Part shown: piece by piece, positions 45,858-54,009 of the stretch | Layout of the letters: each line of letters begins with the position of its first letter | Numbering within the stretch: the stretch's first letter is position 1 | Source: Candidatus Obscuribacterales bacterium | Lineage (GTDB): Bacteria; Cyanobacteriota; Vampirovibrionia; Obscuribacterales; Obscuribacteraceae | Assembly: GCA_019746975.1 (NCBI GenBank) | Contig: JAIERK010000232.1 | Span: forward strand, 1-54,392 | DNA length: 54,392 nucleotides | Direction of reading: 5' to 3' | Notes under the pieces: model-generated | The model's database searches: none | Seen by the model: only the letters and a program-made list of their open reading frames with translations | What the model was told of the DNA's origin: nothing | Position numbers and translations under genes: made by a program

Positions 45858-46115
45858 TCGGATGTTCTAAGTAAATAGGATGCCGATTAAGGCTGACTGC
45901 ATTGATAACTTCGACCTTCCAATTATTGTCGGTACTATCTGAGGATACTTGGTGGTCACAGTTTCTCTCCGATCTCCAAATGTTCGGCAAAAGGTGAGCA
46001 CTCCTGGCTGTTTTACGCTATTTTTTTTTCTCGCGATACTAGTAGTCGTTTAGCCATCTGGCTTTGCCCGTGGTATCATCGTTGCGAAAGTATAGTCCGC
46101 CGATCTGGAGTTCCG
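45858..46115. other. Intergenic region before the esterase gene
   Basis: 258 bp with a T9 run at 46021-46029 but without a strong GC stem before it, so termination is uncertain. TATCAT near 46074 could be the promoter of the following gene. No gene seen. Confidence 0.35.
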
Positions 46116-46838
46116 ATGCCGTTCACGTTATTGACAGCCGCTGATTCTCGTGAGTTCTATGCTTTCTACCCGGACAATTTGCGGGAATTGATCGCACCTC
46201 CAATAGTGGTGTTTCTTCATGGCTCTGGAGAGCGTGGTTCTGATCCAGGTTTGCCTATTCATGGATTGGAGCGCGTGTTTGAGCAGTCGCAAATTCCAGC
46301 GATTGTAATCTTTCCGCAGTGCGACTGGGCATACCGAGCATACTATGGAGCAATGGAAGAGCGGGTTTTCGAGTCTGTGCAGCGAGTTGCCGCCGAATAC
46401 AATTGCGACTCGACGCGAGTTTACCTTGTTGGTTATTCCATGGGAGGATCCAGTGCCTTCTGGCTTATCGCGCGCTACCCCGACAGATTTGCCGGTACTG
46501 TATGCATCGCTCCTGGTATCACTTGGGTCGGCTCCGAGTTACCACCACACTTGCCGCCTGAATCGAAAGCTCTCTTTGATGAGATGTTTGTCGCAGCCGA
46601 TCGACCCGCCGCTATCGCAAAACAAATTGGCACGATGCCGATCTGGTTCTTACAAGGCACCATGGATGAAGCGTGTCCAATCGATGAAACAAGGGCTGTC
46701 GTTAACAGCATGCAACAGTTGGGAAATGGTCCGGTTGTCACCGAGTATGAGGGAATGGGTCATGACACATTGACCCGTTCTCTTCTGGAGGACGATTTGT
46801 TCACATGGCTGCTTTCTCGGGACGGTCGAAAAGGATAG
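46116..46838 (+). CDS. Alpha/beta-hydrolase, predicted esterase/peptidase
   Basis: 240 residues, GGAG 6 bases before ATG 46116. HGSGERG carries the oxyanion-hole loop. The catalytic triad can be assigned: Ser108 in GYSMGG, Asp184 in GTMDEACP and His216 in GMGHD. The layout (PPIVVFLHGSGERGSD, then DSTRVYLVGYSMGGSSAFW) is that of the LpqC / phospholipase-carboxylesterase group of small cytoplasmic esterases that can act on feruloyl or other esters. No signal peptide. It stands alone. Confidence 0.88.
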   Translation: MPFTLLTAADSREFYAFYPDNLRELIAPPIVVFLHGSGERGSDPGLPIHGLERVFEQSQIPAIVIFPQCDWAYRAYYGAMEERVFESVQRVAAEYNCDSTRVYLVGYSMGGSSAFWLIARYPDRFAGTVCIAPGITWVGSELPPHLPPESKALFDEMFVAADRPAAIAKQIGTMPIWFLQGTMDEACPIDETRAVVNSMQQLGNGPVVTEYEGMGHDTLTRSLLEDDLFTWLLSRDGRKG

Positions 46839-47233
46839 AAAATCCTAATGCTTCGTCAAGTAATACCGATTCCAAGCAACGCAGGTTTGGTCGGAACGAA
46901 TCGTCTTACTTGAATTTGAACCTGGATTCAGCGTATCGTGGCACTGTGACGAAAAACGGGCGATAGTCCAAATAATCTCGTTTATTCAGAATTTTGAGCC
47001 GACAGGGCCCTCTACCATTCAAATGGTAGCCGAAGTTGCAGTTTCGGTTTGGTTAGTTGCGACCATCTGACTCATGCAACTGACCATTGGAGGACGCTAC
47101 AATTTGACGGAAACGTGAGCGATCGTGATAGGGGCGGTTTGTTCTCCGGAGTCGGCTGACTCTTGGAATCACTACCCGAGTAAAGTATGTTTTTGTTCGA
47201 GAGCTTTAGGCTGTGTTAGCGAGGAACCAAATC
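46839..47233. promoter_or_regulatory. Upstream region of the flavoprotein with two adjacent dyads
   Basis: CTACCATT-CA-AATGGTAG (47012-47029) is a perfect eight-base inverted repeat. Immediately next to it CCGAA (47030-47034) and TTCGG (47043-47047) form a second stem. The pair lies about 205 bp before the flavoprotein start and could be an operator or a short structured RNA. Nothing else in this 395-bp stretch looks like a gene. Confidence 0.4.
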
Positions 47234-48613
47234 GTGGAATCGTTTGATGATATCGTGCTTGGTGGCGGTAAAGGCGGTAAGTCACTGGCTATGGCTCTTG
47301 CGTCAGCCGGTCATAGAGTGGCTCTCATCGAGCGCGGTCAAATAGGCGGTTCGTGCATTAACGTGGCATGTATACCGACCAAAACTATGGTAGCAAGTGC
47401 CAAAATCGTTGAGTCTGCAAGAAGGTCAATAGACTGGGGCGTTGAGCTTGGAGCGGTTTCGCCGGCTTTAGTCGATATTGTCGAACGCAAGAATCGCGTT
47501 GTAAAAGAAATGGTTGATGCTCATTGGAGTCTGTTTACGTCGACACCAAACATGGAGTTGCTCGTTGGTACCGCGAAGTTCATCGAATCCAACAAGGTTG
47601 AGGTAAGAATGTCTGATGGTTCGAGCCGCGAACTGCAATCGGAGAGAATTTATATTAATACCGGCAGCACGACTACGATTCCCGCGCTACCTGGTCTAGA
47701 GGACATCCCTTATTTGACCAGTACTTCGATCATGAATTTGACGCAACTCCCTGAACATCTGGTCATCATTGGTGGTGGCTACATAGCGCTCGAGTTTGCC
47801 CAGGTATTCGCGCGCTTGGGGAGCAGAGTAACCGTGTTGCTGCGAGGTTCTAGGTTTTTGCCTAATGAGGATGAAGATATTGCTTCCGCGATAAGTGACC
47901 TGCTTTCTGACGATGGCATCGAGTTGTTATACGAATCCAAGGTAAAGGCGTTCCGAAAGCTGCCTTCTGAAGAAATCTCCATCGACTTAGAGGCTGGTTT
48001 GACGCCTAGAAGTTTGACCTGTTCTCATGTACTGGTGGCTGTTGGAAGAACACCTAACACGAAGGACCTGAACTTAGAAGTTGCTGGCGTTGATACCAAT
48101 GGCGATGGCTCGATTAAGGTGGATGATCAGCTTCGCACCAGTGCCAAAGGCGTATGGGCGATCGGCGACTGTAACGGTGGACCGCTTTTTACTCATGTTT
48201 CATGGGATGACTTCAGGATTCTCCGCGACAATGTTTTGCACTCGCTTAATCGATCCACTGTCGGAAGGCTGGTGCCATATACACTTTTCATTGATCCGGA
48301 ACTTGGTAGAGTGGGTCTGACGGAAGAGCAGGCAAGAAGGAAAGGATACGATATTCTAGTGGCTAAGTTGCCGGCTCAGAAGATTCCCCGCGCAAAAACT
48401 TCTGGTGAACAGAAGGGCATGTTGAAGGCTGTGGTCGACAAGCAAACGGAGAAAATTCTCGGTTGTTCGCTACTCTGTCATTCAGCCGGCGAGGTCATGT
48501 CTGTCGTGCAAGTTGCCATGCTTGGAGGGCTCACTTACAGGCAAGTCAGGGATATAATATTCACGCATCCCACCATGGCCGAAAGCCTTAACCTTCTGTT
48601 TGCCACCATTTAA
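47234..48613 (+). CDS. Mercuric-reductase-like FAD/NAD(P) disulfide oxidoreductase
   Basis: 459 residues from GTG 47234, chosen because GAGGA lies 8 bases upstream and the Rossmann strand (DDIVLGGGKGGKSLA) begins right after; GTG 47213 lacks a site. The redox pair is Cys41 and Cys46 (GGSCINVACIPTKT), as in lipoamide dehydrogenase and MerA. A second Rossmann motif IIGGGYIALEFAQVF binds NAD(P)H. GVWAIGDCNGG is the FAD motif, and HPTMAESL near the C-terminus carries the His-Glu proton relay. The N-terminal heavy-metal domain and the C-terminal Cys pair of true MerA are absent, so mercury reduction is unlikely; the true substrate is unknown. Confidence 0.9.
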   Translation: MESFDDIVLGGGKGGKSLAMALASAGHRVALIERGQIGGSCINVACIPTKTMVASAKIVESARRSIDWGVELGAVSPALVDIVERKNRVVKEMVDAHWSLFTSTPNMELLVGTAKFIESNKVEVRMSDGSSRELQSERIYINTGSTTTIPALPGLEDIPYLTSTSIMNLTQLPEHLVIIGGGYIALEFAQVFARLGSRVTVLLRGSRFLPNEDEDIASAISDLLSDDGIELLYESKVKAFRKLPSEEISIDLEAGLTPRSLTCSHVLVAVGRTPNTKDLNLEVAGVDTNGDGSIKVDDQLRTSAKGVWAIGDCNGGPLFTHVSWDDFRILRDNVLHSLNRSTVGRLVPYTLFIDPELGRVGLTEEQARRKGYDILVAKLPAQKIPRAKTSGEQKGMLKAVVDKQTEKILGCSLLCHSAGEVMSVVQVAMLGGLTYRQVRDIIFTHPTMAESLNLLFATI

Positions 48614-48656
48614 GAAGTTCGAGAGTAGTCGCTCCAGCACAAAATAGGAAGTGCGC

Positions 48657-48995
48657 GTGACTAGACCAGATGACGGACGACAAAATTCTGAAAATTCGCG
48701 GGTCACCAAAGGAATTGAGCCGAAGAAATGGAAACCCAAAGTCTCATCAATGGGCGAGAAGGGCGATTTAAACCCGTTTTGGGCTGCTGTTGGGCTAATT
48801 AGTATTGGTGTAGCTTGCTTATTGTTCGAAAAGGGTCTTAATATCTTCGTCAATGACGGCAGCGTCGAACTAATTTTGCTGGGAGCGATTTGTATCATAG
48901 CCGGCTTGTTCGGGCTGATTCGCCCCAATTGGATGCGCAAATCAAATGCTTCGTCCCCGGAGTCGAAAGCCAAGTTGGAGCGAATTCAGAAGTGA
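48657..48995 (+). CDS. Small two-helix membrane protein
   Basis: 112 residues from GTG 48657 (AGGA 7 bases upstream; GTG 48651 also possible). After a ~45-residue polar N-terminus there are two membrane helices (FWAAVGLISIGVACLLF and ELILLGAICIIAGLFGLI) and a charged C-terminus. No family was recognised. It follows the flavoprotein by 43 bp on the same strand and may share its transcript. Confidence 0.6.
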   Translation: MTRPDDGRQNSENSRVTKGIEPKKWKPKVSSMGEKGDLNPFWAAVGLISIGVACLLFEKGLNIFVNDGSVELILLGAICIIAGLFGLIRPNWMRKSNASSPESKAKLERIQK

Positions 48996-49100
48996 TTGAT
49001 TCCTTTGGCAATTGTAATCGGAGTTGCGTTCGGCTTTTTTCAGGGTAGGCTCAGCCGACCGGAGCCTCAAGGACAAGAAATTGCCAAATAGTCGAAGGAA

Positions 49101-49388
49101 TTATGACGTTAATTTCGAGCCTTCTCGCTGAAGTTTTCGGACATCGCGAGAGTCACCGCCTACCAATTTCATTATCGATACTCGATTGCGCCAAACCACG
49201 AAACCTGCAATCGGCGTTCCGACGACGATCAAAAGTCCTATTCCAAGAACCGCGACGAAGATGGCGGTTGTCGTGAAGGTGACAGTTTCCTTCAATCCCT
49301 TCATGTCGGAAGTCAGGCTCTTGATGCTGCTATTCACGTTCTTGACTGGGCCGCTCATCGCGACGAGACGCGACATAAGTCGGCTCAT
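49101..49388 (-). CDS. Small membrane protein, possibly the 3' part of a frameshifted gene
   Basis: 95 codons. One strong membrane helix (FVAVLGIGLLIVVGTPIAGFVV) follows an amphipathic helix with evenly spaced hydrophobic residues (VKNVNSSIKSLTSDMKGLKE), and the C-terminus is charged. The ATG at 49388 has no ribosome site. A signal-peptide frame on the same strand overlaps its start (next entry), suggesting a single exported, C-terminally anchored protein broken by a frameshift. Confidence 0.5.
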   Translation of the reverse strand: MSRLMSRLVAMSGPVKNVNSSIKSLTSDMKGLKETVTFTTTAIFVAVLGIGLLIVVGTPIAGFVVWRNRVSIMKLVGGDSRDVRKLQREGSKLTS

Positions 49389-49464
49389 CGGCGGCTGAGG
49401 CGCTCAGTTGCATAACCGCCGCAATCATCAGGCACGAGAGGGCTGAAACAGATCTAGAAACCAT
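49330..49464 (-). CDS. Signal-peptide frame overlapping the previous entry
   Basis: 44 codons from ATG 49464: a textbook signal peptide (SALSCLMIAAVMQLSASAA-D) followed by ~20 polar residues and a stop at 49330. It is in another frame than 49101-49388 and overlaps it by 59 bp. Too short for a free protein; most easily read as the true N-terminus of the membrane protein. AAGGAG lies 14 bases upstream, somewhat far. Confidence 0.4.
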   Translation of the reverse strand: MVSRSVSALSCLMIAAVMQLSASAADEPTYVASRRDERPSQERE

Positions 49465-49632
49465 AGTAATCTCGACTACTCCTTGCCTCCAAGTTGCACT
49501 TCTGGGGCTACCCGGTGTTGCCTGATTGATTTGTTGTTTCAGTTCGCAACACGGTTATTTAGACTGGGTCCTGGATTGGGAAAATGCCAATTCTGCTATA
49601 CTTTCCGTCTTTCGAATTGTATCGGAGCGCTC

Positions 49633-50724
49633 ATGAAAACCATTCGACATTTGAGTTGGCACGCAGAACCGAGTGCGTCGGATGTTTTCACGGAGCTGAG
49701 CAACTATTGCAGCTTGCATGGTGCTGAGGCTGAATACTATGGGAAAGGTGAGTTCCTCCAGACCTTTGAAGACGAGATTGCCGGATACCTGGGCAAGGAC
49801 GATTCGTTGTTCCTCCCTTCCGGAGTTATGGCTCAGCAAATAGCTTTTCGTATTTTCGCTGACAACTCTCATTGTCGCAATTTTGCTTTTCACCCGACAA
49901 CACATTTAGAAGTTAACGAACATCGCGCTTATTCGCACGTTCATGATCTCGTCGGAATTCCAGTTGGTGAGCGGCAGAGAGTGATTTTGGCTTCTGATCT
50001 CGATGAATGTAGAGATCCACTTTCCACTCTCGTCATCGAATTGCCTTTGCGCAACAGAGGCGGAATATTGCCGACCTGGGACGAGCTTACTGAGTTGGTG
50101 CAACGTGCTCGCTCTCGTGGTATCAATGTTCATCTTGATGGTGCACGGCTATGGGAGTCTGCTCCGTTCTACAAAAAAACTTATGCCCAGATTTGTGAAT
50201 TGTTTGACTCTGTCTATGTGTCCTTTTACAAAGGCCTTGGTGGAATGGCAGGAGCAATGCTGCTTGGCACTGGCTCATTCATAGAGCGGGCACGAATCTG
50301 GCAGCGACGCCTGGGTGGCAATCTCGTGACGATGCATCCGTATGTGGTATCAGCGAAAATCGGGTTTGATGCCAGAGTGCCACGAATGCAGCAGTATCAC
50401 GAACGAGCTCTGAGTTTAGCTAAGTCTCTTGGTACTGTTGATGGTATCGTATTGCAACCGGTGATACCTCAGACCAACATGTTTCAGCTCTTTGTAAACG
50501 TGTCATCTGCAAGTCTAAAGAAGGCTCACGAGCAGATTATAGAGGAAGATGCAATTGCACTCTGTCGAAAAATTTTCCAGTCTGAGATTCCTAATTGGTG
50601 CTATACAGAGATCGTTATCGGCGACAATGCTCTCCAGTTAAATGATGCGGAGTTGCTGCCCCTTTTCCGTAAACTGGTTGCTAACGCGGTAGCCAATTCG
50701 TTTCCTAATTGCGACATCGAATAG
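49633..50724 (+). CDS. Threonine-aldolase-family PLP enzyme
   Basis: 363 residues from ATG 49633 (GGAG 5-6 bases upstream); the open frame extends to 49483 but that part is not protein-like. It is a fold-type I PLP enzyme: HLDGAR (His167, Asp169), where Asp contacts the PLP ring nitrogen, and Lys200 in SFYKGLGGMAGAML, which forms the Schiff base. The FYKGLGG version differs from the SKGLGAP of classical LtaE, so the enzyme may act on other beta-hydroxy amino acids. Cytoplasmic. TATACT at 49597-49602 may be its -10. Confidence 0.88.
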   Translation: MKTIRHLSWHAEPSASDVFTELSNYCSLHGAEAEYYGKGEFLQTFEDEIAGYLGKDDSLFLPSGVMAQQIAFRIFADNSHCRNFAFHPTTHLEVNEHRAYSHVHDLVGIPVGERQRVILASDLDECRDPLSTLVIELPLRNRGGILPTWDELTELVQRARSRGINVHLDGARLWESAPFYKKTYAQICELFDSVYVSFYKGLGGMAGAMLLGTGSFIERARIWQRRLGGNLVTMHPYVVSAKIGFDARVPRMQQYHERALSLAKSLGTVDGIVLQPVIPQTNMFQLFVNVSSASLKKAHEQIIEEDAIALCRKIFQSEIPNWCYTEIVIGDNALQLNDAELLPLFRKLVANAVANSFPNCDIE

Positions 50725-50749
50725 AACGTGTTTATGCCATCATCAGTGG

Positions 50750-51316
50750 CTAGAATGGGTCATGCCAAAATTTCTTGAAGACTCGAGGACAGATCTTACT
50801 CATACTGTCTTCATCGTCTTCGCTCCAGTTCATTTCTAACTCTTCACGAGGCTCTGGTCGTCCAGTTTCCTCTAGTTGATCGTAGAAATCTCCCTTACCG
50901 GTTTTTTCCTCGTAGGCACTGGATGCGACACCGAGCATCATTTCGTTTTCTGGAAAACCCTCTTGCTTCTTCAAGGTCTGGAATTCCGTCAGAAGAGAGT
51001 CTGGATCGCTCATGGCGGCGTAAAAAACGTCCTTCCCTCTGCCGATGAGCCATCCCCGGAAATAGTCGAACCCGTCGTCAGAACAACCGCCACAGGCGAC
51101 ATAGACCGTGCACCACAGATCAGATTTGTAAGAACGGTTGTGTAGCACTTCGAAAATATGACCAAAAGACAAGATCTTTTCTTCCGACTCTTTGCTCAGG
51201 AGTTTTACGAGCTCATCAGAAAGCTGCTCGTCATCGTTGGCTAGCTTACGAGCCTTGGCAATCAATTCCCAGAAATCCGATTCACTCAATGTAGTGGCAA
51301 TGTTGCTTGAAGACAT
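50750..51316 (-). CDS. DUF4240 domain protein
   Basis: 188 residues; GGAGG 6 bases before ATG 51316. It shows the DUF4240 pattern: SDFWELIAKARK near the start, then LWCTVYVACGGCSDDGFDYF and RGWLIGRGKDVFYAAMSDPDSL. The protein is acidic and soluble. Family members occur in bacteria as stand-alone small genes of unknown role. Convergent with the threonine-aldolase gene, 25 bp apart. Confidence 0.88.
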   Translation of the reverse strand: MSSSNIATTLSESDFWELIAKARKLANDDEQLSDELVKLLSKESEEKILSFGHIFEVLHNRSYKSDLWCTVYVACGGCSDDGFDYFRGWLIGRGKDVFYAAMSDPDSLLTEFQTLKKQEGFPENEMMLGVASSAYEEKTGKGDFYDQLEETGRPEPREELEMNWSEDDEDSMSKICPRVFKKFWHDPF

Positions 51317-51460
51317 TTTGTGCCTCCCCGTGTGCTGGTGATCCGAGAGTGTATCATTGATCGCTGCTGCCGCTGTTCAATTTTTATGTTTCACGCGGGT
51401 TGCTGTCCATGGACCAGCGCGACATAATTATCGGATTAACAGTGCAAGGAGAATCGACCG

Positions 51461-51754
51461 ATGCAATTTCTGATAATCGCGAAGGACGGCAGCGATGAAA
51501 AAGCCCTTGAGCGCAGGCTATCTGTGCGTTCGCAGCACCTGGAGCGGGCAGCCGAAATGCATGATAGCGGTGAGGCTCTTTACGGTGCGGCGATACTGAA
51601 CGAGTCGGAGCAGATGGTCGGTTCGGTAATGATCTGTGAGTTCCCGTCTCGGAAAGAGTTGGATGAGTGGCTGGATTCCGAGCCATATGTCAGAGGTGGT
51701 GTGTGGAGAAACATCGAAGTGTTTCCTTGTAACGTTGCACCGATGTTTGTCTGA
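51461..51754 (+). CDS. YciI-family protein
   Basis: 97 residues, AAGGAGA 8 bases before the ATG. It has the ferredoxin-like YciI pattern: MQFLIIAKDG, a His in SQHLER, GEALYGAAI, then SRKELDEWLDSEPYVRGG with the conserved Asp. Members are small dimeric proteins with a putative His-Asp active site; the reaction is not known for most. Confidence 0.9.
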   Translation: MQFLIIAKDGSDEKALERRLSVRSQHLERAAEMHDSGEALYGAAILNESEQMVGSVMICEFPSRKELDEWLDSEPYVRGGVWRNIEVFPCNVAPMFV

Positions 51755-52149
51755 TGTTCGAGTACATAAGCGTGCAATCATGGCATCCATGAACGGTGGC
51801 GAACTTGCCTGGAAAGTCATGTTCCACCTGGGCGTAACCTGAATCAAACTCAATATCACCAATTTCCGAGAGGAGTTTTCTCTGCTTGGTGATGTCAAGA
51901 GGCGGTGCGTGTCTCCTTGGCGGGTGATTTTCAGGGCAGTATAAATGGGAAATCTCCCACTGCGCATGAGCCAAAAAGACTTGTTCTGACAGATTCTCGA
52001 GATGTTGCGTCCAATTTCTTGTCGAAGCGCATATAGACAACGAGCCTGGCAGGTTTGTTTCTACACTCCTAATTATTTGCACTAGTCGGGGATTCCCGAG
52101 GCCAGGCTCATAAGCACCGCAGATAATACCACCCTAGGGAGAGAGAATC
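51755..52149. other. Region without a confident gene
   Basis: 395 bp. A 130-codon leftward frame (52082-51690) reads partly protein-like sequence (LAHAQWEISHLYCPENHPPR; KLLSEIGDIEFDSGYAQVE) but has no ribosome site and overlaps the YciI gene on the other strand; it may be a decayed gene. No RNA gene or terminator seen. Confidence 0.3.
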
Positions 52150-52812
52150 GTGAGTGATAGTCTTGAAGATCCGCTCAACAGTCAGTCCAATTCCAGAAAC
52201 AATCTAAAATACTCTAACCTACCAGATCCAAGGCGTAGGGCGCTTGCACGTGCTCAGAGTATTATCAGTGAACGTAACTTAGATATGATTGGGCGGCGTG
52301 TGTTCCCGCCGCCGAAGAAAGGCTCACACTCGGCTGACGTCGAAGAGACTCTCGAAACGGCTGCGGACCGAACCGACTTGGAAGGGTGTAGCGATGATTT
52401 CTCGCCGCTACCCAGAGCGGCTAAGCCCAGAGCGCTGGAAGAAATGTCTCGAAAAGAACTTATTCGCAAGTTGAAAGACACGATCAAGTCGTCCTACCGA
52501 ATTGCAGACATCCAGGTAGCCAAAGACTTCTCCGATGAGGTCGTAAGAGCGATGTCGACAAGTCCGCCGGTAATTCCCGAGGATCTTACTTGGGTTTTTA
52601 GGGACCAACAGTTTGCTACAGAGAGCGGTGCCGATGCAATCAAGGAGTTTGAAAAACTAATCAATATCCTTCTCGGTCCGCATTATAAACTCAAGGTTTC
52701 CGAGTTGCGCGGGTCGAAAGGCGAAGGTCCATACGTGGCACTCGAAGTGTTTGGAGCTAATCAAAAACGGCTTGCTTTCCGGTTTGACTCGGTGATTGAT
52801 ATGCCAGGCTGA
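52150..52812 (+). CDS. Hypothetical soluble protein
   Basis: 220 residues from GTG 52150 with GGGAGAGAG directly upstream. The first ~95 residues are disordered and charged (DPRRRALARAQSIISERN, then PPPKKGSHSADVEE). Residues about 98-215 form a folded domain (SRKELIRKLKDTIKSSYRI ... LTWVFRDQQF ... LNILLGPHYKLKVSEL, quoted in parts). No family was recognised. Its last 52 bp overlap the end of the convergent membrane-protein gene. Confidence 0.6.
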   Translation: MSDSLEDPLNSQSNSRNNLKYSNLPDPRRRALARAQSIISERNLDMIGRRVFPPPKKGSHSADVEETLETAADRTDLEGCSDDFSPLPRAAKPRALEEMSRKELIRKLKDTIKSSYRIADIQVAKDFSDEVVRAMSTSPPVIPEDLTWVFRDQQFATESGADAIKEFEKLINILLGPHYKLKVSELRGSKGEGPYVALEVFGANQKRLAFRFDSVIDMPG

Positions 52813-53315
52813 GTCATCTGTAGATATCTTTCGTCGGACAAGCGCACCGAGCTGTCGTGTCTACCAGACAGCTTCCAAATCATTGCCACCAGTGCCGTAC
52901 CAGCGACACAAACTATCATCGAAATCGAAACGATGTTCGGAAATGCCACGATTGTTTGAACAAGAGTACTATCTAAGTTTTGTACTGTCCTAATTGGAGC
53001 GCAAAGAAATGCCATACCGAAGAGGAAGAGACTCAAGTATACGAACACCATATTCCATAACACGATGAAGGTTGTCGTATAGGCGGGTCTCCAGTGTCTC
53101 CACCTTCTTAAGGCTTCGGCCACAGGTACAAGAAAAATTCCGACTATAGCAATGCACACCGGCATACAGGCAAAGGCACCGTATGTATGCAGTTTCGGGA
53201 TCTCCGCAGAGATGTTCAAAGGTGCGCCAGCTGAAGAGATTGCCAAAAACGATGAGACTATTGTCGGCAAAACTATGAGACCAAGAGCTGAAATTGTGTA
53301 TCTAGGCAGTTTCAT
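52761..53315 (-). CDS. Four-helix membrane protein of unknown function
   Basis: 184 residues from ATG 53315 (AGGA 6 bases upstream; a longer frame begins at 53345). Hydrophobic helices near residues 8-28, 45-68, 82-104 and 118-140 (e.g. LGLIVLPTIVSSFLAISSAG; FIVLWNMVFVYLSLFLFGMA) are followed by a polar tail. No family was recognised. Confidence 0.65.
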   Translation of the reverse strand: MKLPRYTISALGLIVLPTIVSSFLAISSAGAPLNISAEIPKLHTYGAFACMPVCIAIVGIFLVPVAEALRRWRHWRPAYTTTFIVLWNMVFVYLSLFLFGMAFLCAPIRTVQNLDSTLVQTIVAFPNIVSISMIVCVAGTALVAMIWKLSGRHDSSVRLSDERYLQMTQPGISITESNRKASRF

Positions 53316-53537
53316 AAGCATTCCTGTCGGGACCTCAATTAACAATCTAACTCAGTCGTTTTCCGTCTGAGTGATTGGCTGAACAGTTCTAAGACTGTTT
53401 GGGAACACTGCCTCGTCTTTTAGCCGTCTGCCGTTAACTGCCGTCTAAAACTGGTTTGGGAAACTTTTCCAAGTTTCCCCCTAATTTGGAAAAATGGCAC
53501 GTCAATGGCTCAAGTGGTGAATTCGAGGAAAGGTCTT

Positions 53538-53708
53538 ATGTGTTACGAAGTTGGATTGATAATCGCATTGTCCATCTGTCTGACCCTATTCACTACACAG
53601 TTCGTGATCCTTGCGATTCTGACGCGGGGACCTGTAGTCAGCAGGCAGCCGATCGCATCGACCAGCAGTGGAAAATTCTCTCGCGTCACCGGGACTATCA
53701 AACGTTAG
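53538..53708 (+). CDS. Small single-helix membrane protein
   Basis: 56 residues from ATG 53538, directly after a GAGGAAAGG ribosome site. One long hydrophobic helix (LIIALSICLTLFTTQFVILA) sits near the N-terminus and is followed by a basic, Ser-rich tail (ILTRGPVVSRQPIASTSSGK). The strong initiation signal and typical single-pass layout make it probable despite its size. Confidence 0.5.
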   Translation: MCYEVGLIIALSICLTLFTTQFVILAILTRGPVVSRQPIASTSSGKFSRVTGTIKR

Positions 53709-53821
53709 ATTGCCCTTGAGACTGATCTAATTAGCCGACAAAAAGGTTGGTTCGAGGTAGCTACCGTAAGCGATCGAGCACGTCAGTTTGTTTCAGTTTT
53801 GACCCTAATGGTGGTACTATT

Positions 53822-53848
53822 GCCCGGCTTTCGCCGGGCTTTAGTTTT
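53822..53848 (+). terminator. Intrinsic terminator
   Basis: GCCCGGC-TTTC-GCCGGGC (53822-53839), a perfect seven-pair GC stem with a four-base loop, is followed by TTTAGTTTT. It lies 114 bp after the small membrane-protein gene and would end rightward transcription. Confidence 0.9.
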
Positions 53849-54009
53849 GGTAGTCTGAGAGGTCGGTTGCTATTCGTCATTTGAGTCATTCATTGGTTCT
53901 TTCGACCTTTGAATTAGTGTTCGGATGAAACCTGATTTCCTGTCTTGTAATCCAATTGACAGATTGAGTAAGGATACTGATTTCAGTTGGATTTCTGGGG
54001 GGCGATTAA

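Noticed and set aside
46021..46029. T9 run as an intrinsic terminator
   Set aside because: No stable GC-rich stem precedes it.
47234..48613. True mercuric reductase (merA)
   Set aside because: The N-terminal heavy-metal domain and the C-terminal Cys pair needed for Hg(II) are absent, and no mer genes are nearby.
51690..52082. 130-codon leftward frame overlapping the YciI gene
   Set aside because: Some of it looks protein-like, but there is no start signal and the overlap is on the coding strand of a clear YciI gene; left as a note only.
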